Shown here piece after piece: positions 32,873 to 41,913 of a stretch of 58,320 nt of DNA. Source of the stretch: a virus; the IMG/VR virus record IMGVR_UViG_3300033149_003373, positions 1-58,320 of that record. The stretch is one strand, 5' to 3'. How positions within the stretch are numbered: position 1 is the first letter of the stretch; each line of letters opens with the position of its first letter. The position numbers and the translations under genes were made by a program. The notes under the pieces were generated by a model that ran no database searches, was not told the DNA's origin, and was given only the letters and a program-made list of their open reading frames with translations.

Positions 32873-33571
32873 TCACCTACCATAGTATCCACCTATCATT
32901 GGTGCAACATCAAATCCTGGTATGACTAATCTTGTAAGTACATCTGTTTTTGTGTGATGCAGAGGATTACTTTTAATTTCATTTATAGTTTCAAGATATT
33001 TGTCATAAAATACAGTATAAGCTTCAGACTGTCTTGAAACCCTCATTTTTCCTGCTGCAAACTGTTGAACCTTTTTGACATCTATTCTAAGAAATCCAAG
33101 AGAAGCAGCCATATAAGATGTGGCTAATACAACCAAAGGATGTGGTGTTGACATATCTACTGGAGAATAATGATATGTAATATAGAGTCTGTTTCCGCTT
33201 GATGGTGCAGATGAAAGAGTTATTTTCCCGTTATTAGCATCTATACTTGATACAGTAAGTTCAGTTTCTACTCCTCCTGGAGCTACCTGATAAACAGTTA
33301 CATCTGATGTGTCTACATCTCCATCATCATCTGCATCTCCTATAAAATACTTTTCCCATGTTTGAACATAATATTCTGTATTAGAACCATTTATTTCATT
33401 CTCTCTAGTAGAATCAATATATTTTACTTCTTCACGAACTTCTTTTACTTGTATATCAGAATTAATTTTTCTTGTTGCGTGAGTTATTAATATAGCTAAA
33501 TCTACATCAGTTATTTCACTTGTTGTTAAGCCTGAAACAGACCTCGTGTTTGTTGTTGTGCAATATGCCAT
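32873..33571 (-). CDS. Head-tail connector (adaptor), 232 aa
   Basis: Helical ends (TSEITDVDLAILITHATRKI; ASYMAASLGFLRID) around a beta insert, the layout of HK97 gp6-like connectors. The insert carries GDADDDGDVDTSDVTVY, a dockerin/EF-hand-like calcium loop. It follows a small THYCE-type protein and precedes the neck genes. Confidence 0.7.
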   Translation of the reverse strand: MAYCTTTNTRSVSGLTTSEITDVDLAILITHATRKINSDIQVKEVREEVKYIDSTRENEINGSNTEYYVQTWEKYFIGDADDDGDVDTSDVTVYQVAPGGVETELTVSSIDANNGKITLSSAPSSGNRLYITYHYSPVDMSTPHPLVVLATSYMAASLGFLRIDVKKVQQFAAGKMRVSRQSEAYTVFYDKYLETINEIKSNPLHHTKTDVLTRLVIPGFDVAPMIGGYYGR

Positions 33572-33589
33572 AATAATCGCCCATAGTAA

Positions 33590-33805
33590 TTACCTTCTTC
33601 TGCTTTTATTAATATTCATATTAGGTATTTTTGCTTTAGTTTTTGGAACTGCTTTTTTAACTTCTATTTTCTCCCATCCTGATTTACAGTAATCATATCT
33701 TGTTTTATCTTTATTAATATAGCATCTTTTAGCAGTTTTATTTACGTCATAACAAAACAATTTCTTGTCTTCATCTTCACAATAATGTGTTGCTTCTTTA
33801 GCCAT
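33590..33805 (-). CDS. THYCE-type Cys protein, 71 aa (paralogue of 41910)
   Basis: THYCEDEDKKLFCYDV, RCYINKDKTRYDYCKSGWEK: the same Cys framework (THYCE, FC, RCY-N--KT--DYCK-GW) as the N-terminal half of the 41910 gene. Ends basic (NKSRRR). GGTGATTAA precedes ATG. Perhaps a small virion decoration or disulphide-stabilised domain. Confidence 0.65.
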   Translation of the reverse strand: MAKEATHYCEDEDKKLFCYDVNKTAKRCYINKDKTRYDYCKSGWEKIEVKKAVPKTKAKIPNMNINKSRRR

Positions 33806-33809
33806 TTAA

Positions 33810-34424
33810 TCACCTTTCACTATAAGAATAATTACCAACATCATATATAGTAGTAACTGTTATATCACCATTTGAATCAACATCTCCTAAATTATTTGAA
33901 GCACCTGTTGACATTTCTTGAACTGTTGAATTTGCTGCACCTCTTATTAAATAAAATCCACCTCTGAATAATACTCCTTTTCCTAAATTAATAGGTTGTG
34001 TTACACTTGCTGCTACATTTACCTGAAGTTTCATTAGATTTGTATCTCTTTCTATAAAGCAGAATGTTCTTGCAGTTGCATTTGTAGTGCATATTGCTCT
34101 TTTCAAAACACAGGTACTAAGTGGCATATCTCCTGGCATGAAAAATAAATCAACTTCCCATGATGACTGAGATGTAGCTAATTTACATACTGCAACAGCA
34201 TGTTTATGGTCTTTGTATGCAGTTATATAAACGAAATCATTTGCAGCCCATTGTGTCGTGAATCCACCTAAATCTATTGTAAACTGTCCACTTACATCTG
34301 TAGTAGCAGTTTCTTGTTCTCCTTTAGTGTAATTTCTAACTACAACTGTAGCTGATGCTACTGCTGTACTACCATCACAATCATATAAAGTTCCGCTCAC
34401 GGGACAAGGTGTATTTCCTGCCAT
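33810..34424 (-). CDS. Ig-like (CarboxypepD_reg-like) virion protein, 204 aa
   Basis: N-terminal beta sandwich (CPVSGTLYDCDGSTAVASAT, NYTKGEQETATTDVSGQF, TIDLGGFTTQWAANDFV) shared with the 32218 gene, then a second beta domain ending with VDSNGDITVTTIYDVGNYSY. Head-decoration or neck protein by position. GTGATTAA precedes the ATG. Confidence 0.6.
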   Translation of the reverse strand: MAGNTPCPVSGTLYDCDGSTAVASATVVVRNYTKGEQETATTDVSGQFTIDLGGFTTQWAANDFVYITAYKDHKHAVAVCKLATSQSSWEVDLFFMPGDMPLSTCVLKRAICTTNATARTFCFIERDTNLMKLQVNVAASVTQPINLGKGVLFRGGFYLIRGAANSTVQEMSTGASNNLGDVDSNGDITVTTIYDVGNYSYSER

Positions 34425-34484
34425 TTAATCACATCTTAATTTTTCATAATAATTCCATAATTGATTTCCTTTCTGAAATGACAT
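34425..34484 (-). CDS. 19-aa peptide
   Basis: A short frame starting behind GGTTGATTATT and ending Cys-Asp, the standard junction to the next gene. Sequence MSFQKGNQLWNYYEKLRCD is composed like a real peptide, but so short a gene can be chance. Confidence 0.3.
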   Translation of the reverse strand: MSFQKGNQLWNYYEKLRCD

Positions 34485-34489
34485 AATAA

Positions 34490-35221
34490 TCAACCTATAT
34501 ATTTCCATTCTCCTCTATAATCTTTTTTATATTTTGGAGTTAATTTGCCTTTTGGGTGCCTTATTTTTGGGTTTCTGTGTTGTATATCAATATCATGGTA
34601 TCCACGAATTGAAGGATGTTTGTGTTGTCTTGCTATTTCCCCACTTCTTTTTTGATAGAATTTTACTCCTGTTCCTGCTGCTGCACCACCAATTAACAAT
34701 GAAGCCAATACTGTAATTATCAATGTTTCTAATCCTTGTTCTGGACATTCACCATCTGGACAAACATCACAAACATCACAAACATCACAATCTTCACATA
34801 TAGGCTTTTCTGGAGCAGTTACATCTATATTACATTTATCATCTTTTATTATTAATCTTTCTCCATAATCAAGTGTTTTTAGAACACTACATGGAATATC
34901 AAAAGAAAAATACTGAACTGGTGGAGGAGCACCTAAATATGTAAATTCTTTAATAAAATCTTGTGATGTAACTCTAAAAGTATCTCCTTCTGAATATTTA
35001 GATATAGTGTTTGCCCAGTCTACATTATATTCACATCCATCATTTGTTAATCCTGATAATGTTTCTCCTGTTCTTGTATTTGTAATAGATACTACTACAC
35101 CTGAACATGGTTCAGATACTATTTTAGCTACTATAGGTAATGGGGTCATTAAAGCAAAAGATATCGAACCCATTGCTAAAACTAACATAAACATTGTTAA
35201 TATCTTGTATCCATTTTTCAT
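34490..35221 (-). CDS. Secreted membrane protein with Ig-like domain and CDVC repeats, 243 aa
   Basis: Signal peptide (about residues 5-24), Ig-like domain (SGVVVSITNTRTGETLSGLT), then CEDCDVCDVCDVC with a 9-bp DNA repeat, a membrane span (about 168-190) and a basic cytoplasmic tail rich in His and Lys. The Cys ladder could bind metal or form disulphides. It sits next to another secreted protein in the virion operon. Confidence 0.65.
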   Translation of the reverse strand: MKNGYKILTMFMLVLAMGSISFALMTPLPIVAKIVSEPCSGVVVSITNTRTGETLSGLTNDGCEYNVDWANTISKYSEGDTFRVTSQDFIKEFTYLGAPPPVQYFSFDIPCSVLKTLDYGERLIIKDDKCNIDVTAPEKPICEDCDVCDVCDVCPDGECPEQGLETLIITVLASLLIGGAAAGTGVKFYQKRSGEIARQHKHPSIRGYHDIDIQHRNPKIRHPKGKLTPKYKKDYRGEWKYIG

Positions 35222-35231
35222 CTAATCACCA

Positions 35232-37379
35232 TTAATCTCCTACAGGTTTTGTTATTTCATAATTTGCTGTTATATTCATCATATTTACCCATACTGCTCT
35301 TCCTTTTGGAACTGATGTTTCATTCCAATATGTAAATCCACATCTATGACTGTAATATTTTGATTCATTAGCTGCTGGGAATGTCCAATATTTATCTCCT
35401 GTTTTTTCATTACAAAAGTCCATTAAACGTATAGTATTATTGAAAAATCCTACTTGATTCCATCCACCATTTGTTATATTTGAAAGATTATATGATACTG
35501 TTGTGTCACCAAGACCAACATATCTAATTAAATTTGCTGTACTGTTTACATATACATATATTGCATCCCCTTCTCTTACTTTTGTTGCCTGACCTGTTGC
35601 AGTTCCTTTAATCCATGATGTATAATTTCCTGCTGTGTTATTATATATTGATACATGAGTTATATAATAACTGTAATTTCCAATTCCCCCAAGAGTTGTA
35701 TTATGTTGAGCCATTATTAGATTCCATGAGTTTGCTACAAGAGTTACTTTAGTCCAGTTTGAATAATTTAATGCACTTGAAACACTATTTGCAGAGTCAT
35801 TTACTCTTGTTTCTACTTTAAATGCACCTTCTCCATGAACCATGTCTGATGTAATGTCAAATGAACAAGTCCTATTTGCACTTGCAGTCTCGTTGAATGT
35901 AGCACTGCTTGAATTGTAAACTCTTGTTCCCTGAGTTCCGTATATTGTTATTGAACATCCATCTACAAATGAAAGTGCGTCTGAATATACTATGCTTATA
36001 TTTCCAGTCATGTCTGTACCATTCCAATTAGTATAATTCAAACTTGCAACATTATTATATGTTGGTCCTGTTCCATCAACAAGAAGATTTACTATTGTCA
36101 TATTTCTTCTAATATCAGCACCATTACTGAACTCAATTGTTATGTTATGTCTTGCATTATTTGTTAATGTTATATTGAAAAGGGTTTTAGTATTGTTCAA
36201 GATAGTTGTATTTAGGGTAACTATTCTTGTAGTTCCACTGTCAGAAAAGACTTGAATAGTTATATTTCCATATTGACTACTATTTGCCTGAACAACAATT
36301 TCTGGAGTAGTGTCAGATGTATTTGTTCCATTTAATGGAGATATTAATGTATAAGTAAAACTGCTTATGTTTATAAGAACTGTACTCGAATTTGTACTTT
36401 GTGGTACAAAAACATCATCAACTACTTCTGCTGTTACATACCAAGTTCCATGCCTTAAATCGGTTCCAGATAAATTGAAATGTGTCTCTGTTCCATTTAG
36501 TATAGTTGTATTATGGCTTAAAATTACTTCAGATGTATTTCCTCTTCTTACATATATTGTTAATGTTAGATTTGTATCTTCTGTATCATTAGCAGATATT
36601 CTAATTTCTGGTGTTTGGTCTGTAGTGTTTGTGTTATTTACAGGATAAGTTATAGATACTACTGGTGGGTCTGTATCTATATTTAACCTTCGTGCTGATG
36701 CATTAAATAACAAATCTGCACTATCACCAAATTCAACTATAATATCATATGTTCCATTACCTAGTGCTGTCATGTTAAAACTCGTTTCAGTTCCATTTAG
36801 TATTGATGTATCAATTATGGCTTGAACAGTTCCACCTTTATTTGTATAGAATGTAAGAGAAATATTAGTCAAAAATGTACTATTTGCACTTACTTTGATT
36901 TCAGGAGTGAAATCAGTTGTATTTGTATTATTTACAGGATTTGATATGATATAATCATATATTTGTCCAAGTGTTACTGTATAATTACCAAGTGTTTGAT
37001 TAGCTCCTAAAGAAGATGTATTTATTCCTGTAACAACCCATTCAAATGTGCCATTTCCTAAACCAGTTACATTAAAAGAAGCATAATGTGCTGTTGCATC
37101 TGTACCATTTACAACCATTGGAAAATCTCCAGAATTTCCATCTCCAGAAATATTATAAACTTTAAGAATAGGAATAGAAATCAATGATTCATTTGATGTG
37201 AAATTTACATTAAAATAACCGTCATTTCCATCTGTTGAATAATTGCTTAAATTCGCAGGACTAGGAGAAACTGCTGCTAGAGTAATTCCAGCACCAGCAA
37301 ATGATAAACTTACAAAGAAAGCTAAAACTACTACAGTAATACCGAACATTAAATAAGCGGGGACGATTTTTCCTTTCAT
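35232..37379 (-). CDS. Secreted Ig-repeat surface protein, 715 aa
   Basis: Signal peptide (about residues 7-35), then Ig-like repeats of roughly 97 residues opening with NPVNNTNTTDFTPEI, YPVNNTNTTDQTPEI and SPLNGTNTSDTTPEI; very many Asn-X-Ser/Thr sites. A distinct C-terminal domain (NSWNLIMAQHNTTLG, GNYTSWIKGTATG, GWNQVGFFNN) follows. Such N-N-TNTTD-TPE repeats are usual in DPANN and other archaeal cell-surface proteins. Possible virion glycoprotein or host-surface modifier. GGAGG precedes the ATG. Confidence 0.7.
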   Translation of the reverse strand: MKGKIVPAYLMFGITVVVLAFFVSLSFAGAGITLAAVSPSPANLSNYSTDGNDGYFNVNFTSNESLISIPILKVYNISGDGNSGDFPMVVNGTDATAHYASFNVTGLGNGTFEWVVTGINTSSLGANQTLGNYTVTLGQIYDYIISNPVNNTNTTDFTPEIKVSANSTFLTNISLTFYTNKGGTVQAIIDTSILNGTETSFNMTALGNGTYDIIVEFGDSADLLFNASARRLNIDTDPPVVSITYPVNNTNTTDQTPEIRISANDTEDTNLTLTIYVRRGNTSEVILSHNTTILNGTETHFNLSGTDLRHGTWYVTAEVVDDVFVPQSTNSSTVLINISSFTYTLISPLNGTNTSDTTPEIVVQANSSQYGNITIQVFSDSGTTRIVTLNTTILNNTKTLFNITLTNNARHNITIEFSNGADIRRNMTIVNLLVDGTGPTYNNVASLNYTNWNGTDMTGNISIVYSDALSFVDGCSITIYGTQGTRVYNSSSATFNETASANRTCSFDITSDMVHGEGAFKVETRVNDSANSVSSALNYSNWTKVTLVANSWNLIMAQHNTTLGGIGNYSYYITHVSIYNNTAGNYTSWIKGTATGQATKVREGDAIYVYVNSTANLIRYVGLGDTTVSYNLSNITNGGWNQVGFFNNTIRLMDFCNEKTGDKYWTFPAANESKYYSHRCGFTYWNETSVPKGRAVWVNMMNITANYEITKPVGD

Positions 37380-37391
37380 CTATATCCCTCC

Positions 37392-37808
37392 TTATCGGTG
37401 TTTAACGTATTCTATATATGCTACGACCCCTGGCATGTTTGCACCTGAATTGTTCTCAAATTTTTCAAACGTAAGTGTATCGCCTGCATTTAACTTGTTA
37501 TTGCTTACAGAACCGAAGTCTATGAAGTCAAATTGTGACGCATCTACTCCACTTGAGAAAGTCTTTGTCACAATTACTGCAGTTCCACTTCCGTCTGGAC
37601 CTTTGTTTTTGAATCTTAGTCCAAAGTTGTCGGTTGCTGCTCCTGTTACATCGTCATCAAAAATGACGCCACATCTTACTATTTTGCAGGCAAATGGTGC
37701 TGCCCAAAAAGCATATTCATCTTTATTTGTTGCTGTTAGAGCTGAAAAACCTTGAGTTGTTGTTCTGGCAAATCCATACCAAAATCTTCCTTTGTTTTTT
37801 ACTGCCAT
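37392..37808 (-). CDS. Capsid decoration-like protein, 138 aa
   Basis: Beta-rich: WYGFARTTTQGFSALT, FACKIVRCGVIFDDDVTG, GDTLTFEKFENNSGA, VVAYIEYV. Its position directly after the capsid gene and its size match head decoration or stabilisation proteins. A T-rich hairpin region separates it from the capsid gene. AGAGGTAAAATAA precedes ATG. Confidence 0.55.
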   Translation of the reverse strand: MAVKNKGRFWYGFARTTTQGFSALTATNKDEYAFWAAPFACKIVRCGVIFDDDVTGAATDNFGLRFKNKGPDGSGTAVIVTKTFSSGVDASQFDFIDFGSVSNNKLNAGDTLTFEKFENNSGANMPGVVAYIEYVKHR

Positions 37809-37832
37809 TTATTTTACCTCTTGTATATTCTA

Positions 37833-37872
37833 AAGACTAAAAAGTCTTATTGGGATTAAAAAAATATATCCC
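37833..37872 (-). terminator. Hairpins and T-tracts after the capsid gene
   Basis: Two stems, GGGAT/ATCCC (37852-37856 with 37868-37872, T-rich loop on the minus strand) and AAGACT/AGTCTT (37833-37848), with T-runs on the minus strand just past the capsid stop. Likely a partial terminator or mRNA 3'-end stabiliser that lets the capsid mRNA dominate while some transcription goes on. Confidence 0.5.
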
Positions 37873-37916
37873 GAAACAAAAAACATTACTTTTTTCGTTA
37901 TTCTATTTTTTCCAAT

Positions 37917-40088
37917 TTATTCATCTGAAACTACCATTCTAGCGATTGCATCAGCATGTATTGCAGATGATGCATATGCCATAGACAATTTCATTCGGAC
38001 TTGGTCAGTTGATGGGAAGTCAAATACAGTTATCTGAGGTTTCAAGCCAAAGACTTGAGCACTGCAAACTCCTGCTTTTACCATTCCACAAAGATGTCCT
38101 GTGACATCCATTGTTACATTGCTTCCAGCAACATCAATATATGTATTTGTTGTTGCGTCAAATCCAGGAACCTTAGTTGTGCTTACAACTTTTACGTCAA
38201 GGTATTTGCCAATTTCTCCGTTCAGAACTACTTCATTACTTCCGTATTCTGCTGCGTTTGTAAATTGTGTTTCGTTCTGAAGTGCTTCTTCCTGCTCTGG
38301 TGCCATGAAGAAGACGAATGGCTCTCCTGGTGTTGGTTCCCATGCATTCTTTGCTGTTCCAGACAGTGTCCATGTGTTTGAGTTCCAGTAATAACCTCTT
38401 GTTGACATCAAAAGTCTTCTTGCTTTCTTGAACATCTCTGTTGTTAGGATGTCTCCTGAGTCAAGGCTACTGTTTGCATTTGTTGCATCTCCACCAAATA
38501 TTGTTTGTGCACCTCTTACAGTGTTTGTCATTGCTGTAGGTTCGGTGGCTGTTCCAGACGTTGCTGTTCCAAGAACTGCATCTCTTATGTTTGAATCTAT
38601 TGAGTTTTCGTGTTTGTATGCTAATTCTTCTCTCATATACTGGATTTGGTTAAGGGCACTTGTTCTTATTGCATGGTTGGATATTGCAATACCATAGTTC
38701 AGTCTTGTTGGAGTTATTTTCTTGCCGTCTGCTGTATCTGGGTCTGTCCAATCTATCTCGCTTCCAGCAGCAAATTCTGCTGTTGAAGATTCCCAGCTTG
38801 AGTCATCCAGATATGTTGTCCTATAAGGAACTACTATTTCGTTATTTCCAGTAGGAATTGTATACTGAGTGGCTACTTGTGCAAATCTCATCCTTTCTTT
38901 TGCTGCATCAATTGCCTTTCTTAGGAATTGAATTGGCTGTAATGGATAAGTTGCTGCAGAAAACTGAGTACCTCTTACAGTTGATGTTGTAGTTGCTGTA
39001 GCAGATAGTTCAAAGTTTCTTAGTCCGAGTGGGTTTGTCTTAGGTTGCATACTGAGTTCAAGAACAATAGGAGAACTAAGTCCTCCGCCTTGTAGATACT
39101 CTAACATTCCAACATCTACATCTTCATATCCTGTTGCATTTACTTTTGTTGGAGGAGTTGCTTCTGGATTCATGGAAACTTTGTTTCCTTTTTCTCTTGC
39201 AGCAAGTTTTTGTTCTACAATTTTCTCGATATTTTTCTCATTCTGCATTAGATTCCACGCCTTAAGAACTTCTTTGAATGAAGCATCTGGGTGTGCCTTT
39301 AAGAAGGAATTAGCAAAAGAAGAATAATCAGAACTTAACATGCCGTTTTCTTCAAACTTTTTTATCATTTCAGCGTGTTTTATTCTATTTTCTTCTGCAT
39401 CGTAATCTCTTTTAGATTTGCTGCTAACAACTTCAACTTTAGGTTGAAGTGCCTCTTTAGTTTCCTCAGTTTTTGGTTCCTCAGCCTTTGGTTCTTCAGG
39501 TTTTGGTTCTGGCTTTGGTTCCTCTTTTGGTTCTTCAGGTGTGGTTTCTGGTGTTTCGCTAGGCTGTTCGTCTAATTTTTCTGTGTTCATTATATCACCT
39601 ATATTTTGCCTAAGTATGAAAAAAGTGTTTGGAATTAAATCTACTCCTTTTTGTACTTTTGATGAATTTAGAAATGTTGTCTGACATGCTGGTTCAACAA
39701 CAAGAGACCAATTTTCAATACTAAAATTCTTTACACTTCCATTACTTCCTTTTCCAAGTATCTTCGGGCTTATTCCAAATTTTGCTCCAAGAAGAAGTGC
39801 TTTTTGTGCTTCTGAATTTGAAATTAATAAATCACCAATAATTGAATTTTCATCTAAACGAGGATTTTCTACTTTTCCTATGAAGTTTTTAGCTAATGTA
39901 TCCTGATGGTCAAAATAAAGATACCTTGTTTTTTCATTATCCCAGTCAGTTCTTTTGAAAGCTTCTGAAAGTTCATAATCATCATAAAACCAATCATTCC
40001 ATACTCCGCTTGACATTATTGGATGATTCTTTATTTTAAGAACTTGAATTCCATTTATATTTTCCAAACTAAATTTTCTATTATTCAT
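37917..40088 (-). CDS. Prohead protease-scaffold-major capsid polyprotein, 723 aa
   Basis: Residues 1-165: S78-like prohead protease, with YFDHQDT (His61), GISPK (Ser107) and an ENWSLVVEPA acidic/strand block (about 124-134). Residues about 167-330: Pro/Glu-Lys linker and helical scaffold-like region. Residues about 340-723: HK97-fold capsid protein with QVATQYTIPTGNNEIVVPY, a DWTDPDTADGKK strip and late PGEPFVFFMAPEQ. An in-frame ATG at codon 167 has its own GGTGATATA, so a shorter scaffold-capsid product is likely too. Confidence 0.8.
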   Translation of the reverse strand: MNNRKFSLENINGIQVLKIKNHPIMSSGVWNDWFYDDYELSEAFKRTDWDNEKTRYLYFDHQDTLAKNFIGKVENPRLDENSIIGDLLISNSEAQKALLLGAKFGISPKILGKGSNGSVKNFSIENWSLVVEPACQTTFLNSSKVQKGVDLIPNTFFILRQNIGDIMNTEKLDEQPSETPETTPEEPKEEPKPEPKPEEPKAEEPKTEETKEALQPKVEVVSSKSKRDYDAEENRIKHAEMIKKFEENGMLSSDYSSFANSFLKAHPDASFKEVLKAWNLMQNEKNIEKIVEQKLAAREKGNKVSMNPEATPPTKVNATGYEDVDVGMLEYLQGGGLSSPIVLELSMQPKTNPLGLRNFELSATATTTSTVRGTQFSAATYPLQPIQFLRKAIDAAKERMRFAQVATQYTIPTGNNEIVVPYRTTYLDDSSWESSTAEFAAGSEIDWTDPDTADGKKITPTRLNYGIAISNHAIRTSALNQIQYMREELAYKHENSIDSNIRDAVLGTATSGTATEPTAMTNTVRGAQTIFGGDATNANSSLDSGDILTTEMFKKARRLLMSTRGYYWNSNTWTLSGTAKNAWEPTPGEPFVFFMAPEQEEALQNETQFTNAAEYGSNEVVLNGEIGKYLDVKVVSTTKVPGFDATTNTYIDVAGSNVTMDVTGHLCGMVKAGVCSAQVFGLKPQITVFDFPSTDQVRMKLSMAYASSAIHADAIARMVVSDE
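39588..39599 (-). promoter_or_regulatory. Internal ribosome site and start within the capsid polyprotein
   Basis: On the minus strand GGTGATATAATG: the SD at 39599-39594, three bases, then ATG at 39590-39588, in frame with the whole gene (codon 167). This equals the start signal of separate genes here. It would yield a 557-residue protein beginning MNTEKLDEQPSETPE without the protease. Confidence 0.65.
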
Positions 40089-40154
40089 ATAAGAATATTA
40101 CCTTAAGTTGTTCTTATATGTAACATTATTCCTTTGTTTATTTAAAAAATATAA

Positions 40155-41081
40155 TTATACAGGATGATTAGAACTCATTTTCTCTAAATAGTTATAAACT
40201 GTTTTCATGCTTAGGTTTAGTTTTTTACTTATATGTTTTATAGAGCACGTTTTTCTTAAATTATATATTTCTTCCATTTGCTCTATATTTAATTTTGGCA
40301 TTGCACCTGGTCTTAAGAATTTTACAAATTTCCATTTATTATTAGAATCTTTATAAAGTCTGAAATATCCTTCTATTGAAAAATTTCTAGATGATTTTAA
40401 AACAAGTATAATTCTATTTTCTCCAAATGAAGATACTGAGTAAATTCCATTTGATAATATTTTATATTCTCCATCTTTGTTTAATCCTTCAAAAAACATC
40501 CATTCTTTTGACTGAGGATGTTTAAACATGATATTATCATTTTCTTCGGATATTGCTATTCCTTCAACCATTCCGTCAAGATTATTATTTTCAAATATTT
40601 CTCTTGCGTTTTCATAACTCATTATTTTTTTAGAAAAGTCTTTTGGTATGAATAATCTCAAATCTTTATGAGTAGTATTATCTTTTTTATGTTCTTGAAT
40701 AACAAAAGGCATCCATAATTTATGCTTATGTATTTCTCTTATTTTGTTAAATAAGTTTTTTGAAACATCTATAGAATCTGTTTCATTTCCTTCTCGTTTT
40801 AAATTGAATATTCTTATTTCAGTAAAAACGACAGAATCAGAAGAATCTAAATTTTTAATTATGCATGAATTTATGTTATTAAGTTCAAATATAGATGAAA
40901 AGGTTTTTTTAAGTTCTTCTTTTTTAAATACCAGACTATATGGTGCTGGAAGTATATTTTCGTCATATTTTAATTTATTAAGAAAAACAACATCATCTTT
41001 CTTTAGAAAGTTTCTTTTTTTGAGTTCAAGATTACAAACAATTCTTTTTTTGAGTTCAAGATTTATTGTATCATTCAGCAT
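40155..41081 (-). CDS. LigD phosphoesterase-like domain plus HTH, head-module protein
   Basis: 308 residues. FVIQEHKKDNTTHKDLRLFI (126-145) matches the F-V-Q-H------H-DLRL signature of DNA-ligase-D 3'-phosphoesterase domains; GEYKILSNGIYSV, RIILVLKSSR and IEGYFRLYK continue as in that fold. The last 40 residues are a resolvase-like HTH (QMEEIYNLRKTCSIKHISKK). Phage head genes are known, from memory, to carry such LigD-like domains. Whether it cuts, binds or only builds is unknown. ATG 41081 follows GTGATAAAA. Confidence 0.6.
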   Translation of the reverse strand: MLNDTINLELKKRIVCNLELKKRNFLKKDDVVFLNKLKYDENILPAPYSLVFKKEELKKTFSSIFELNNINSCIIKNLDSSDSVVFTEIRIFNLKREGNETDSIDVSKNLFNKIREIHKHKLWMPFVIQEHKKDNTTHKDLRLFIPKDFSKKIMSYENAREIFENNNLDGMVEGIAISEENDNIMFKHPQSKEWMFFEGLNKDGEYKILSNGIYSVSSFGENRIILVLKSSRNFSIEGYFRLYKDSNNKWKFVKFLRPGAMPKLNIEQMEEIYNLRKTCSIKHISKKLNLSMKTVYNYLEKMSSNHPV

Positions 41082-41913
41082 TTTTATCACCTATAGATTC
41101 TAATGTAGTTGTATCAGCCTGTTTTATTACAATTTGAGATAATTCATTTAGAAGGGTTTCTAGTTTTTCTATTTTTTCATTTGTCTTTTCAAATATGGTA
41201 TTGAAAGTATTGTTTTTAGAAATATTCATTAATTTAATTTCATCTAATTTCTCTTTAAGGAGAGTTTTCTGCTCAGTTGATATTTTACCAGATAATGAAA
41301 ATATTTCTTTATTTATTTCATTTATATTTTCATTTACCTTTTCTTTCATATCTGTAATTTCATTAGTATATTTCTGCATCTGATTAGGTCTTTCTTCCAT
41401 TAATACTTTCATCATTAAAACATCCTTCTTTATTTTACCTGTCATTGAAGACAAATCATTAATTGTTCCAATATTTTCAATTGATATAGAATCTATTTTA
41501 GTTTTAAGATTTGATATTGCATCTATTATATTTTTCTTTTCATCAGTTGTCCATATATCCTTTATTATTGTTTTTCCACTTACAACAGGTCCTCCTGAAG
41601 CTGCTCTTTTAAAGAAATTCATTCTTACTACCTGAAATGATTCAGAACCAACAGCACTTGTTCCATCAGAATATGATGCAGAAAATTTGGCAATATAATT
41701 TGTTTCATCTGAATTAGCAGCTACAAAATGTTCATAATAATAAAGAGTTCCAGAAACTTGAGTCATATTTTCACTAGATACATCATTAATTACAGAATTA
41801 TTGAAATGATAAATATCTATAGTCGGAGTTCCAGATATAGTTGCTTCTTCCCCATTTTGTGCAAGAAAATGTGCATACAAAACTATTTTTGAATTTCGTT
41901 CAACTATTGTCAT
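41071..41913 (-). CDS. Ig-like plus coiled-coil virion protein, 280 aa
   Basis: N-terminal beta sandwich (IVLYAHFLAQNGEEATISGT, TIDIYHFNNSVI, SGTLYYYEHFVAA) of the kind seen in fibre or baseplate proteins, a short linker, then a coiled coil from about residue 125 to the end. The layout suits a trimeric fibre shaft or whisker. Overlaps the next gene and is coupled to the previous one (ATGA). Confidence 0.6.
   Translation of the reverse strand: MTIVERNSKIVLYAHFLAQNGEEATISGTPTIDIYHFNNSVINDVSSENMTQVSGTLYYYEHFVAANSDETNYIAKFSASYSDGTSAVGSESFQVVRMNFFKRAASGGPVVSGKTIIKDIWTTDEKKNIIDAISNLKTKIDSISIENIGTINDLSSMTGKIKKDVLMMKVLMEERPNQMQKYTNEITDMKEKVNENINEINKEIFSLSGKISTEQKTLLKEKLDEIKLMNISKNNTFNTIFEKTNEKIEKLETLLNELSQIVIKQADTTTLESIGDKNAE

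Noticed and set aside
38055-38381. Plus-strand open frames across the virion operon (for example 38055-38381, 28187-28555, 42969-43391)
   Set aside because: Antisense shadows of the capsid, tape-measure and fibre genes; no ribosome sites and odd composition.
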